A program made the translations under genes and the position numbers. From Streptomyces sp. ST2-7A (GTDB lineage: Bacteria; Actinomycetota; Actinomycetes; Streptomycetales; Streptomycetaceae), in NCBI RefSeq assembly GCF_021390475.1, contig NZ_JAJUWS010000001.1, positions 62,001 through 126,000 of the forward strand: DNA of 64,000 bases, given 5' to 3'. The notes under the pieces are model-generated. The model ran no database searches and was not told the DNA's origin. It was given only the letters and a program-made list of their open reading frames with translations. Below are positions 1 through 10,245 of this stretch, in pieces (the first letter of the stretch is position 1; each line of letters begins with the position of its first letter).

Positions 1-104
1 CGCCGGCCCCACCCCCGGGGGACGGGGGCGGGTGACGGACGCGGGGGACGAAGGCGGGCGGCGCGCCGCGAGGGGGCGGTGGGCCGGCGGAGAGGAGCGG
101 GACC

Positions 105-1391
105 ATGACGGTCGGCGACCCCCACACCGGGAACACCGGGCACCACGCTCCCGGGGAGCCCTCCGACGGCGCCCCCGACCCGGTGGCTCTCATCGCCCTC
201 GCGGAGGCCCACTCGGCGCACAACTACCATCCGCTGCCCGTCGTCCTGACCTCCGGTTCCGGGGCGTGGGTCACCGATGTCACCGGCCGGCGGCTGCTGG
301 ACTGGCTGGCCGGGTACTCGGCGCTCAACTTCGGCCACGGCCACCCCCGGCTGCTGGCCCGGGCGCATGCCCAACTGGACCGCCTGACCCTGACCTCCCG
401 CGCCTTCCACCACGACCTGTTCGGTCGGTTCTGCGCCGAGCTGGCCGAGCTGTGCGGCACGGACCGGGTGCTGCCGATGAACACCGGGGCCGAGGCCGTG
501 GAGACCGGGGTGAAGACCGCCCGCAAGTGGGCCTACCGGGTGCGCGGTGTGCCGGCCGACCGGGCACGGATCGTCGTCGCGGCGGAGAACTTCCACGGCC
601 GGACCACCACGATCGTCGGTTTCTCCACCGATGAGGAGGCCCGCGCCGACCACGGCCCCTTCACCCCCGGCTTCGACATCGTGCCCTACGGGGACGCCGA
701 CGCGGTGGGGGCCGCGATCGAGGCGGCCGACGGCACCTGCGCGGCGGTGCTGCTCGAGCCGATCCAGGGCGAGTCGGGGGTGATCGTCCCGCCGCCCGGC
801 TATCTGGCGGCGGTGCGGGAGACGACCCGTCGACACGGCGTGCTGATGATCGCCGACGAGATCCAGTCCGGTCTGGGTCGTACCGGCCGCACCCTCGCCT
901 GCGAACACGAGGGCGTGCGCCCCGACCTGTACCTGTTGGGCAAGGCCCTGGGTGGCGGGCTGCTACCGGTCTCCGCCGTGGTGGGGTCGGACGAGGTGCT
1001 GTCCGTGCACCGTCCCGGCGAGCACGGCTCCACCTTCGGCGGTAACCCGCTGGCCTGCGCGGTGGCGCTGGAGGTGATCGCGATGCTCCGCGAGGGCGAG
1101 CCGCAGCGGCGGGCGACCGCGCTGGGCGAAACGCTGCACCGCGAACTGGCGGCGCTGCGGGAGGACCCCGGCAGCGGGGTGGTCGCGGTGCGCGGGCGCG
1201 GCCTGTGGGCGGGCGTGGACGTGGACCCGGCGCTGGGCACGGGGCGGGAGGTCTCGGAGCGGATGCTGGAGCTGGGGGTGTTGGTGAAGGACACCCGGGC
1301 GTCCACCATCCGGATCGCCCCACCGCTGGTGATCGGGGAGGGCGACCTGATGTGGGGGTTGGAACGGCTGCGGGAGGTGCTGGCGCGCTGA
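105..1391 (+). CDS. rocD: Ornithine aminotransferase
   Basis: 428-residue class III PLP-dependent aminotransferase that should convert ornithine plus 2-oxoglutarate to glutamate semialdehyde and glutamate, in cytosolic arginine/ornithine catabolism. The ornithine-aminotransferase pattern is complete: NTGAEAVE near residue 126, the ENFHGRT segment near 161, LLEPIQGE near 217, the DEIQSGLGRTG cofactor motif near 251, and the PLP lysine K280 in GKALGGG. The ATG at 105 follows a purine-rich stretch (GGAGAGGAG at 89-97). The roughly 20 residues before the conserved fold are low-complexity, so a later start is possible. The short frame ending at 33-35 just upstream may be the tail of a preceding gene outside the window; in streptomycetes rocD often follows a dimethylarginine hydrolase gene, which cannot be checked here. 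Assignment as RocD rather than another class III enzyme rests on overall similarity. Confidence 0.93.
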   Translation: MTVGDPHTGNTGHHAPGEPSDGAPDPVALIALAEAHSAHNYHPLPVVLTSGSGAWVTDVTGRRLLDWLAGYSALNFGHGHPRLLARAHAQLDRLTLTSRAFHHDLFGRFCAELAELCGTDRVLPMNTGAEAVETGVKTARKWAYRVRGVPADRARIVVAAENFHGRTTTIVGFSTDEEARADHGPFTPGFDIVPYGDADAVGAAIEAADGTCAAVLLEPIQGESGVIVPPPGYLAAVRETTRRHGVLMIADEIQSGLGRTGRTLACEHEGVRPDLYLLGKALGGGLLPVSAVVGSDEVLSVHRPGEHGSTFGGNPLACAVALEVIAMLREGEPQRRATALGETLHRELAALREDPGSGVVAVRGRGLWAGVDVDPALGTGREVSERMLELGVLVKDTRASTIRIAPPLVIGEGDLMWGLERLREVLAR

Positions 1392-2028
1392 GCCGGACGG
1401 AGGCGGGGGTCGAGACCCGTGCCCCCGCGTCCCCTCCCCCGTCTCCCTCCGCCCCGGTCCCGGCCGGCCCCGCCGTCATCCCCCGTGCGGTGACGGCGGG
1501 GTGGCGTCCGCGCGCCCCCGTGGCGCGGCGTCCTTCCGGGCGGACACGTCGCCGGTGGGGCCCCACCCCCGTGTCGGGGCCCCACCGGCGACGTTCGGCG
1601 GCGATACCGGGCCGGGACGCGACCCCGCCCGGTATCGCGAACAGGTGCGAACGGTGCGGGTCGCGCACCGCTCGACGCGGCCGGGCGGACCGGGGTGTGG
1701 CGCCCGACCGCCCGGCCGGCGGGGCGACCGCCCTGTGGACGCCCCGACGCCCAACAGACTGCGCTTTCCCCGATGTCCCGTCACCTTTTCGGCCGTCCCC
1801 GGGCTCCCCCGGGACATCCCATGTCTTCACCTGCGGAAACGCGGTACGGTGAACGGCGTCCCGGGCGGTGGTGGAACCCGTCCCGACGCGGTCGGGTGCC
1901 TTCGGCCGGGGACGGGCCTCCCCGGGGCGCGAAGGGCGCGGCCGGGTGGGCGCGACCGTCGTCGCCTCTCCGGCACGAGGGGACACGAACGGGTGCGAGG
2001 CGAGTCGGAAGCGGAGCGCGAACACCTC
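1392..2028. other. Intergenic region between rocD and the HTH pair
   Basis: No convincing gene. It holds the rocD terminator hairpin (1546-1594), then a second perfect 12-base inverted repeat (1601-1612 with 1627-1638) and a TTCACC/GGTGAA dyad (1826-1831 with 1848-1853) that could lie in the promoter of the downstream HTH genes. An in-frame GTG at 1993 is an alternative start for the next gene. Confidence 0.6.
1546..1594 (+). terminator. Terminator hairpin downstream of rocD
   Basis: Perfect 19-base inverted repeat (1546-1564 with 1576-1594) around an 11-base loop, without a T tract, as is usual in streptomycetes. It lies about 155 bases past the rocD stop and may close the rocD transcript. 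Confidence 0.65.
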
Positions 2029-3000
2029 ATGGCGTCGTGGAAAGAACTGCCTGTCACGTTGGGGGAGCGGGAGCGGCGCCTGGTGGTGCGCCTGCGCGGC
2101 CTCAAGGATCACAGCGGGCTGAGCCTGGCCGGTCTGTCCCGCCGGACCTCCTACAGTTCCTCGTCCTGGGAGCGGTACCTCAACGGCAAGAAGTTCCCTC
2201 CTCCGGAGGCGGTCCGGGAACTGTCGGCGGTGGCCGGCGTGGACCCCGAACGGCTCCTGGCCCTGCACGCGTTGGCCGTGGAACACCCCGGCACGCCCTT
2301 CCCTCCCCCGGAGGCGGGGCCCGCGTCGAGCGGCGGGGATCGGGGGAACCGGTCCGGGGCGACCTCCCCGGACCGGAGCGCCCCCGCCGGGGCCGGTACC
2401 ACCGGCGACCGTGACGACCGGACGGGTCACCACCCCCTCCCGACCCCCGCCCCGATGTCCCCGGCCGACTCCCCCGATCCCGGTTCCGGCGGCGCTCCCA
2501 CCGAGGACGGCACGGCCCCGGCGGCCGGGAGCACCTCGACCGCAACGGCGGTCACCCCCCTCGCGACGCCGGGCCCCCGGCGGGGCGCGCTCCACCGACG
2601 ACCGGGGTGGATCGCCCTGGCGGTCGTCATGGCGCTCCTGCCGACGCTGCTGGGTCTGCGCGCCCTGACCGGTTGGCCGTTCCTCCCGTGGGACGGCGGC
2701 GACGAGGAGTTCGTCTTCGAACCGGGACGCGCCTACGGTTGCACCGTCCACCGCCGGGACGGCCTGCTCTACGCCGGGCACGGGGAGAGCTCCGAGGCGC
2801 TGCTGTACCAACTGGTCATCAACCGGGACGTGTTGGAGGTCCAGTGTCTGCTGGACCATCACGGATTCCCGCCCGGCCCGGTGGACGGCGCCTACGACGC
2901 GCTCACCGAACGAGCCGTCAAACGCTTCCAGGAGGACCGGGAGCACCTGGTGGTCGACGGCATCGTCGGCCCCCATACCTGGGAGGAGTTGCGGCGGTGA
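2029..3000 (+). CDS. Membrane-anchored helix-turn-helix protein with C-terminal peptidoglycan-binding domain
   Basis: 323 residues from the ATG at 2029. Residues about 10-85 form an XRE-like helix-turn-helix of the actinobacterial type (LKDHSGLSLAGLSRRT, then SSSWERYLNGKK). A Pro/Ser/Gly/Thr-rich linker follows, then one hydrophobic segment near residue 200 (WIALAVVMALLPTLLGLRAL). The C-terminal portion ends in a PG_binding_1-like domain (LDHHGFPPGPVDGAYD, then AVKRFQ and VDGIVGPHTW). This layout places a DNA-binding-like domain in the cytoplasm and a wall-binding domain outside, suggesting envelope-linked regulation; that role is inferred. The stop overlaps the GTG start of the next gene, so the two are translationally coupled. 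GTG 1993 is an alternative start. Confidence 0.75.
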   Translation: MASWKELPVTLGERERRLVVRLRGLKDHSGLSLAGLSRRTSYSSSSWERYLNGKKFPPPEAVRELSAVAGVDPERLLALHALAVEHPGTPFPPPEAGPASSGGDRGNRSGATSPDRSAPAGAGTTGDRDDRTGHHPLPTPAPMSPADSPDPGSGGAPTEDGTAPAAGSTSTATAVTPLATPGPRRGALHRRPGWIALAVVMALLPTLLGLRALTGWPFLPWDGGDEEFVFEPGRAYGCTVHRRDGLLYAGHGESSEALLYQLVINRDVLEVQCLLDHHGFPPGPVDGAYDALTERAVKRFQEDREHLVVDGIVGPHTWEELRR

Positions 3001-3992
3001 GCGAGAGACTGCCCCCCGAGTGCACCGCGCTGGCCGCCGAGCTCCGGGCCCTGCGGGAGCGCACCGGTACGAGCCTGGCCGCCCTGGCGGAACGAACCAC
3101 CGCCAGCAAGTCCTCCTGGCACCGCTATCTGGCGGGGACGAAGCTGCCGCCGCGCGACGTGGTGGTGGAGCTGTGCGTACTGGCGGGGGAGTCACCGGGT
3201 CGGGCGGTGGCCCTGTGGGAGTTGGCGGAGGCGGCGCGCAGCGGCCGGGACACCCCGCCCCGGCCGTTCCCCCGGGCGGGGCCGACGGGGAACGCCGCGG
3301 GCTCGCCGGGTGATCGGGGGGAGCCGACCGGCGGTGGGAGCGCGGAGGGGAGCCGGGAAAGCGCGATCCCACCGGCTCCGGGGTCACCGGTGTCGGGCCC
3401 GGCGGGCTCCGCCGATTCGACGCCACCGGCGGACGGCGACGGCGACGCTCCCGACGGGAACGGGGATCCCCCCGGGTCGGGGCCCGGCGGGCCGGACGCC
3501 GACGACACGGCCAGTGCCCGGCGGCGCCGGCGCCGCCGGGCACTGGTCGCCCCGGGGCTGATCGTCTACACGGCGCTCGTGGTGACGCTGGCCCTGCTCC
3601 CGCCCGGCGGCGGTGCCGACGCGGAGGCCGAACCGATGCCGCCCGGCTGCGTCGGACCGGGATGCACGGGCAAGGACCCCGAGTCGCAGGGCTGCACCCT
3701 CCCCGCCCACGGCCCGGCGACCGTGGCCACCCACCACTTCCCCACCGGGGCCCGGATGGAGATCCGGTGGAGTCGGGCATGCGAGGCGGGCTGGGCGCGG
3801 ATCTGGCTGGGGTCGGTCGGCGATCACGTGGAGATCCGCTCCCCCGGGGAGGGGGTGCAGGAGGTCACCATCCGGGACCGCTGGGACGCCGAGGGCTATA
3901 TCTACACGCCGATGGTGGGTGGGAACCCCGAAGGCGTGGAGGCGTGTCTGCGCACCCCCGACTCCCCCGAGTCCCGCTGCTTCACCCCCTGA
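2997..3992 (+). CDS. Membrane-anchored helix-turn-helix protein with DUF2690-like C-terminal domain
   Basis: 331 residues. GTG at 2997 overlaps the previous stop (GTGA). The N-terminal 80 residues again form an XRE-like helix-turn-helix closely related to the upstream protein's (LRALRERTGTSLAALAERT, then SSWHRYLAGTKLPPRD). An acidic, Pro/Gly-rich linker and one membrane segment near residue 190 (LIVYTALVVTLALL) follow. The extracytoplasmic part has cysteines in a CVGPGCTGKDP-type pattern and MEIRWSRACEAGWARIW, which I recognise as DUF2690. Both genes probably arose by duplication of the cytoplasmic half with different outer domains. DNA targets and ligand are unknown. Confidence 0.75.
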   Translation: MSERLPPECTALAAELRALRERTGTSLAALAERTTASKSSWHRYLAGTKLPPRDVVVELCVLAGESPGRAVALWELAEAARSGRDTPPRPFPRAGPTGNAAGSPGDRGEPTGGGSAEGSRESAIPPAPGSPVSGPAGSADSTPPADGDGDAPDGNGDPPGSGPGGPDADDTASARRRRRRRALVAPGLIVYTALVVTLALLPPGGGADAEAEPMPPGCVGPGCTGKDPESQGCTLPAHGPATVATHHFPTGARMEIRWSRACEAGWARIWLGSVGDHVEIRSPGEGVQEVTIRDRWDAEGYIYTPMVGGNPEGVEACLRTPDSPESRCFTP

Positions 3993-5297
<1,305 letters not shown>

Positions 5298-5356
5298 CCC
5301 TCCCCGCCCCGACTCCGTCCCGTCGTGTTCGCGGGTCCGGTTCGGTCCGGATGCTT

Positions 5357-5394
5357 CGTCGGCCCCCGGTGGCGTTGTCCGCCGGGGGCCGACG
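5357..5394 (+). terminator. mdh terminator hairpin
   Basis: Perfect 13-base inverted repeat (5357-5369 with 5382-5394) with a 12-base loop, 60 bases after the mdh stop. Confidence 0.7.
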
Positions 5395-5773
5395 CGCGTG
5401 GCACCGAAGGTGGACATGACGGGAGATCACCCGTGATGCGAAGGTGACGCGGTCGAGACATGGCGGAGATGTGGTCGATACGCGTAGACCACCCACCGGC
5501 CGCATGAACATGACGCCCGCGAAGATCGCTTCGGGGTGAATTATTGGCTTTTCGCCCCATTGACAGATCGTCGATGGTCACATTCAGCGGTGACAGCCAT
5601 CACTTTTGCGCATCGGTGGACATGCCCGCCCCCGGAACGGGCATGAGCGGACCTCGTATCCCGCTCGGTCGAGGCCATCGGCCGTCGACGGGTGCGCACG
5701 ACCGCCCGCCACACCCCGGCGGGACCGCAAGCGGTGACGCGCGTCACACATACGCGCGAGGAGAGGGCAGCAC
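5395..5773 (+). promoter_or_regulatory. Upstream control region of the choline/betaine operon
   Basis: No gene. It is somewhat less GC-rich than its surroundings. It holds a perfect TTGACA (5560-5565) with no good -10 at standard spacing, an inverted repeat GTCAC-N8-GTGAC (5577-5594) with partly symmetric flanks, and GTGACGCGCGTCAC (5734-5747), a perfect 14-base palindrome matching the GTGA-N6-TCAC pattern of actinobacterial Crp/Fnr-type sites, 26 bases before the betB start. The betB ribosome-binding site is GAGGAGAGGG at 5758-5767. Confidence 0.5.
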
Positions 5774-7276
5774 GTGTCGGCCATCGAGAGCATCCACCTA
5801 TCCGGGCAGTGGCGAACCGCCGCCGACGGCGGCACCCGGGAGATCCTCGACCCGGCGGACGCCTCCCCCCTCGCCGTCGTCGCCGAGGGCGGGAGCGCCG
5901 ACGCCGACGCGGCCGTCGCCGCCGCCCGCGATGCCTTCGACTCCGGCGACTGGCCCGGCACCCCCGTCGCCGACCGCGCCGCCGTCCTGCGCCGCACCGC
6001 CGAGCTGCTGCGGCGCGACCGCGAGGAGATCGCCCGCACCGAGTCCCTCGACACCGGCAAGACCCTCGCCGAGGCCCGGATCGACGTGGACGACGTCACC
6101 GCCGCCTTCCGCTGGTTCGCCGACCTCGTCGTCAACGAGGGCGGCGGCCGGGTCGTGGACGCCGGTTCCCCCGACGTTCACAGCGTCGTGGTGTACGAAC
6201 CGGTCGGCGTCTGCGCCCTCATCACCCCGTGGAACTACCCGCTGCTCCAGGCGAGCTGGAAGGTCGCCCCGGCCCTCGCCGCCGGGAACACCTTCGTCCT
6301 CAAGCCCAGCGAGCTGACCCCGCTGTCCACGATCCACCTCATCCGGTTGCTGACCGAGGCGGGCCTGCCCCCCGGTGTGGCCAACCTGGTCACCGGCGCC
6401 GGCGCGGCCGTCGGCGCCCGGCTGGCCGAGCACCCGGACGTGGACCTGGTCTCCTTCACCGGCGGCGTGGTCTCCGGCACCGCGGTGGCCGCCGCCGCCG
6501 CGCCCACCGTCAAGAAGGTCGCCCTGGAGCTGGGCGGCAAGAACCCCAACGTCGTCTTCGCCGACGCCTGTGCGACCGACGAGGGCTTCGACACCGCCGT
6601 GGACCAGGCGCTCAACGCGGCCTTCATCCACAGCGGCCAGGTCTGCTCGGCCGGCAGCCGGCTGATCATCGAGGAGTCGGTGCGCGAGCGCTTCGTCACC
6701 GAACTCGCCGCCCGCGCGGACCGCATCCGGCTGGGCCGGGGCACCGAACCCGGTGTCGAGTGCGGCGCGCTGGTCTCCGCCCGACAGCTCGAGCGGACCG
6801 AGGAGTACGTGGCCTCCGCGCTGGCCGAGGGCGCGGTGCTGCGCTGCGGCGGTGAACGCGCGAAGCCGGACGCGCTGATCCCGGAGAACGGCTGGTTCCA
6901 CCGTCCCACCGTCCTGGACCGGTGCCGGCGGGAGATGCGGGTCATCCGGGAGGAACTGTTCGCCCCGATCCTCACCGTGGAGACCTTCCGCACCGAGCGG
7001 GAGGCCGTCGAGCTGGCCAACGACACCGAGTACGGCCTGGCCGGCGCCGTCTTCTCCGCCGACACCGCCCGCGCCCGCCGGGTGGCCGGTCGGCTGCGGC
7101 ACGGCACGGTGTGGATCAACGACTACCACCCCTATCTGCCGCAGGCCGAGTGGGGCGGTTTCGGGAGGTCCGGCATCGGTCGCGAGCTGGGCCCCTCCGG
7201 CCTGGCCGAGTACCGCGAGACCAAGCACGTCTACGAGAACCTGCGCCCGGCACCGGTGCGCTGGTTCGCCGGTTGA
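5774..7276 (+). CDS. betB: Betaine aldehyde dehydrogenase
   Basis: 500-residue aldehyde dehydrogenase (PF00171 type) that oxidises betaine aldehyde to glycine betaine with NAD(P). The general base E252 is in LELGGKN and the nucleophile C291 in [15 protein letters not shown] near 151, KPSE near 177 and SFTGG near 227 are also present. The GTG start at 5774 is supported by GAGGAGAGGG 7 bases upstream. It opens a run with choline dehydrogenase and a betaine ABC transporter, which fixes the substrate better than sequence alone, since this family is hard to assign. The products should serve osmoprotection and/or choline use as a nutrient. Confidence 0.9.
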   Translation: MSAIESIHLSGQWRTAADGGTREILDPADASPLAVVAEGGSADADAAVAAARDAFDSGDWPGTPVADRAAVLRRTAELLRRDREEIARTESLDTGKTLAEARIDVDDVTAAFRWFADLVVNEGGGRVVDAGSPDVHSVVVYEPVGVCALITPWNYPLLQASWKVAPALAAGNTFVLKPSELTPLSTIHLIRLLTEAGLPPGVANLVTGAGAAVGARLAEHPDVDLVSFTGGVVSGTAVAAAAAPTVKKVALELGGKNPNVVFADACATDEGFDTAVDQALNAAFIHSGQVCSAGSRLIIEESVRERFVTELAARADRIRLGRGTEPGVECGALVSARQLERTEEYVASALAEGAVLRCGGERAKPDALIPENGWFHRPTVLDRCRREMRVIREELFAPILTVETFRTEREAVELANDTEYGLAGAVFSADTARARRVAGRLRHGTVWINDYHPYLPQAEWGGFGRSGIGRELGPSGLAEYRETKHVYENLRPAPVRWFAG

Positions 7277-7439
7277 GCCGCGGGGGCGGCGGGGCGCCAC
7301 GAGGACGCGCGCCCCGCCCGGGCCCCCGCCCGCCGCACGCTCCCCCACCCACCACCGTGCGCCCCCGCACAATTCACCGCTCGATTCGCCTACTTCACCC
7401 GCATACCCCGACTTTCCGGAAAGGGCTTCGCGAAACCCG

Positions 7440-9083
7440 ATGAGCACCACCCCACCGCAGGATCCGACCCACCCGGACCCGGACCGGACCCCGGCCGCCG
7501 GTGACCCGCCCCGCCGCGTGGACACCCCCCTGGCCGAGGCCCCCACCGAGTACGACTACGTGATCGTCGGCGGCGGCACCGCCGGCTCGGTCATCGCCAA
7601 CCGCCTCACCGAGGACGCGGACGTCACCGTGGCCCTGGTCGAGGGCGGCCCCAGCGACCTGGACCGTCCCGACGTGCTGACCCTGCGCCGGTGGATGGGC
7701 CTGCTCGGCGGCGAGCTCGACTACGACTACCCCACCACCCGACAGCCGCGCGGCAACTCCCACATCCGGCACAGCCGCGCCCGGGTGCTGGGCGGCTGCT
7801 CCTCCCACAACACCCTGATCTCCTTCAAACCGCTGCCCTCGGACTGGGACGAGTGGCAGGAGTTGGGCGCCGACGGTTGGAACGCCGCCGTCATGGACCC
7901 CTACTACGACCGGCTGCTCAACAACATCGTCCCCGTCGCCGAGAAGGACCGGAACGCCATCGCCCGGGACTTCGTCACCGCCGCCCGCGAGTCCCTGGAC
8001 GTGCCGGAGATCGAGGGCTTCAACGCCGCTCCCTTCACCGAGGGCGTCGGCTTCTTCGATTTGGCCTACCACCCGGAGGACAACAAGCGCTCCTCCGCCT
8101 CGGTGGCCTACCTGCACCCGCACCTGATCGCCGGCGACCGCCCCGGGCTCACCCTGCTGCTGGAGACATGGGCCCACCGGCTGGAGTTCGAGGGCGAGCG
8201 GGTGACCGGGGCGCGGGTGCGCGCCGCCGACGGCACCGACCGGCTGCTGACCGCCCGCCGCGAGGTGGTGCTGTGCGCGGGCGCCGTGGACACCCCGCGC
8301 CTGCTGCTGCTCTCCGGCGTCGGCCCCGCGAAGGACCTGACGGAGCTGGGCATCGAGGTGCGGCACGACCTGCCGGGCGTGGGCGAGAACCTCACCGACC
8401 ACCCCGAGTCGGTGATCGTCTGGGAGACCGACGGGCCGATCCCGGAGAACTCCGCGATGGACTCCGACGCGGGCCTGTTCGTGCGGCGGAACCCCGCCTC
8501 GCCGGGCCCGGACCTGATGTTCCACTTCTACCAGATCCCCTTCACCGACCACCCCGAGCGACTGGGCTGGGAACGCCCCGCGCACGGCGTGTCGATGACG
8601 CCGAACATCCCCAAGCCGCGCAGTCGCGGCCGGCTGTACCTGACCAGCGCCGACTCCGGGGTCAAGCCGGCGCTGGACTTCCGGTACTTCACCGACGAGG
8701 ACGACGAGGACGCCCGTACGCTGGTGGACGGCGTGCGCCTGGCCCGCCGGATCGCGGCGAGCGAACCGCTGGCCGGCTGGCTGACCCGGGAGGTCTTCCC
8801 CGGCCCGGAGGTCGTCGGGGACGAGGAGCTGAGCGCGCTGATGCGCGCGGTCGCGCACACCGTCTACCACCCCGCCGGCACCTGCCGCATGGGTGCCATG
8901 GACGACGAACTCGCGGTTGTGGACCCGGAGTTGCGGGTGCGAGGACTCTCCGGCATCCGGATCGCGGACGCCTCGGTGTTCCCCACCCTGCCGGCGGTCA
9001 ACCCCATGCTCGGCGTGCTGATGACCGGTGAGCGGGCCAGTGACCTGATACGCGAGACCCACCGTGGAGGAGCCCCCGCATGA
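7440..9083 (+). CDS. betA: Choline dehydrogenase-like GMC oxidoreductase
   Basis: 547-residue flavoprotein of the GMC family. The FAD motif GGGTAGS is at residues 44-50, a GMC signature ([11 protein letters not shown]) near 117, and the active-site histidine lies in [10 protein letters not shown] near 479, with an [13 protein letters not shown] end. In this context it should oxidise choline to betaine aldehyde for BetB. It carries about 35 Pro/Thr/Asp-rich residues before the fold. The ribosome-binding site before the ATG at 7440 is weak (GAAAGGG at 7418-7424, long spacing), so the exact start is uncertain. Its end overlaps the ATP-binding gene by 4 bases. Substrate is inferred from neighbours; GMC enzymes vary. 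Confidence 0.85.
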   Translation: MSTTPPQDPTHPDPDRTPAAGDPPRRVDTPLAEAPTEYDYVIVGGGTAGSVIANRLTEDADVTVALVEGGPSDLDRPDVLTLRRWMGLLGGELDYDYPTTRQPRGNSHIRHSRARVLGGCSSHNTLISFKPLPSDWDEWQELGADGWNAAVMDPYYDRLLNNIVPVAEKDRNAIARDFVTAARESLDVPEIEGFNAAPFTEGVGFFDLAYHPEDNKRSSASVAYLHPHLIAGDRPGLTLLLETWAHRLEFEGERVTGARVRAADGTDRLLTARREVVLCAGAVDTPRLLLLSGVGPAKDLTELGIEVRHDLPGVGENLTDHPESVIVWETDGPIPENSAMDSDAGLFVRRNPASPGPDLMFHFYQIPFTDHPERLGWERPAHGVSMTPNIPKPRSRGRLYLTSADSGVKPALDFRYFTDEDDEDARTLVDGVRLARRIAASEPLAGWLTREVFPGPEVVGDEELSALMRAVAHTVYHPAGTCRMGAMDDELAVVDPELRVRGLSGIRIADASVFPTLPAVNPMLGVLMTGERASDLIRETHRGGAPA

Positions 9084-10243
9084 GCGAGACCACCACAGAC
9101 CACCGACCCCACACCCGGCCACCCACCGACACCGCGACCGACACCCCCGTCTTCTCCGTGCGCGGCCTGTGGAAGGTCTTCGGGCCCGGTGCCGAGCGCG
9201 TGCCCGGCGACCCCGAACTCTCCGCCCTGTCCCCCGCCGAGCTCACCGCCCGCACCGGCTGCACCGCCGCCGTGCGCGACGTCTCCTTCGAGGTCCACCC
9301 CGGCGAGTGCTTCGTGGTGATGGGCCTGTCCGGCTCCGGCAAGTCCACCCTGGTGCGCTGCCTCACCCGGCTCATCGAACCCACCGCCGGCGAGCTGGAG
9401 ATGGACGGCGAGGACGTGCGGGCCATGGACCGCCACCGGCTGCGCGAACTGCGCCGGCACCGCGCGGCCATGGTCTTCCAGCACTTCGGTCTGCTCCCGC
9501 ACCGCAACGTGCTCGACAACATCTCCTACGGCCTGCGCATCCAGGGCATGTCGAGGGACGAGCGCCACGAGCGGGCGGCGGCGATGGCCGCCAAGGTCGG
9601 CCTGGCCGGCCTGGAGCACCGCCGTCCCGGCCAGCTCTCCGGCGGCCAGCAGCAGCGGGTGGGCATCGCCCGCGCGCTGGCCGTGGACCCCGAGGTGATG
9701 CTGTTCGACGAGCCGTTCAGTGCCCTGGACCCGCTGATCCGCCGCGACATGCAGGAGGAGGTGCTGCGACTGCGCCGCGAGGAGGGCCGCACGATGGTCT
9801 TCATCACCCACGATCTCAACGAGGCGCTGCGCATCGGCGACCGCATCGCCCTGATGCGCGACGGCGGCATCGTGCAGCTCGGCACCCCGGAGGAGATCGT
9901 CTCCGCGCCGGCCGACGACTACGTGCGGGACTTCGTGCGCGACGTGCCCCGGGCCTCCGTGGTCTCGGTGCGGCACGCGCTGCGCCCGGCGCGCCCCGGC
10001 GAGGAGGAGACCGGCGAGGAGCTGGCCCCGACGGCCCGGGTCTCCGAGGCCGTCGCCGCCGTCGTGCGCGGCGGCGCCCCGGCCCGGGTGGTCGAGGACG
10101 GCCGCTGCCTGGGCGTCGTGGACGCGGAGCGGCTGCTGTCCGTCGTCGCGGGACCGGAGGCCGACGCGCCCCGGCGACCCGGACGGGGGTCCGCGCCCGC
10201 CACGGGAGAGGCGGAGGGCGCGCGGAACGGGGAGGCGACCTGA
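9080..10243 (+). CDS. Glycine betaine/proline ABC transporter ATP-binding protein
   Basis: 387-residue ATPase of the ProV/OpuAA type. Walker [10 protein letters not shown] is at 82-90, the family-specific [10 protein letters not shown] near 133, the signature [10 protein letters not shown] at 186, and Walker B VMLFDEP near 206. The N-terminus carries the extended OpuA-type helix region ([13 protein letters not shown]) seen in this family. The C-terminal 100 residues look like a reduced CBS-type regulatory tail. ATG at 9080 overlaps betA by 4 bases, and the permease follows after 2 bases, indicating one transcript. It energises uptake of betaine or choline. Confidence 0.93.
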   Translation: MSETTTDHRPHTRPPTDTATDTPVFSVRGLWKVFGPGAERVPGDPELSALSPAELTARTGCTAAVRDVSFEVHPGECFVVMGLSGSGKSTLVRCLTRLIEPTAGELEMDGEDVRAMDRHRLRELRRHRAAMVFQHFGLLPHRNVLDNISYGLRIQGMSRDERHERAAAMAAKVGLAGLEHRRPGQLSGGQQQRVGIARALAVDPEVMLFDEPFSALDPLIRRDMQEEVLRLRREEGRTMVFITHDLNEALRIGDRIALMRDGGIVQLGTPEEIVSAPADDYVRDFVRDVPRASVVSVRHALRPARPGEEETGEELAPTARVSEAVAAVVRGGAPARVVEDGRCLGVVDAERLLSVVAGPEADAPRRPGRGSAPATGEAEGARNGEAT

Positions 10244-10245
10244 TC

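Noticed and set aside
661..3780. Minus-strand open frame of over 1000 codons opposite rocD and the HTH genes
   Set aside because: It is a shadow of GC-rich codon bias on the other strand; the composition is Arg/Pro/Gly-rich without domains, and the plus-strand genes have clear families.
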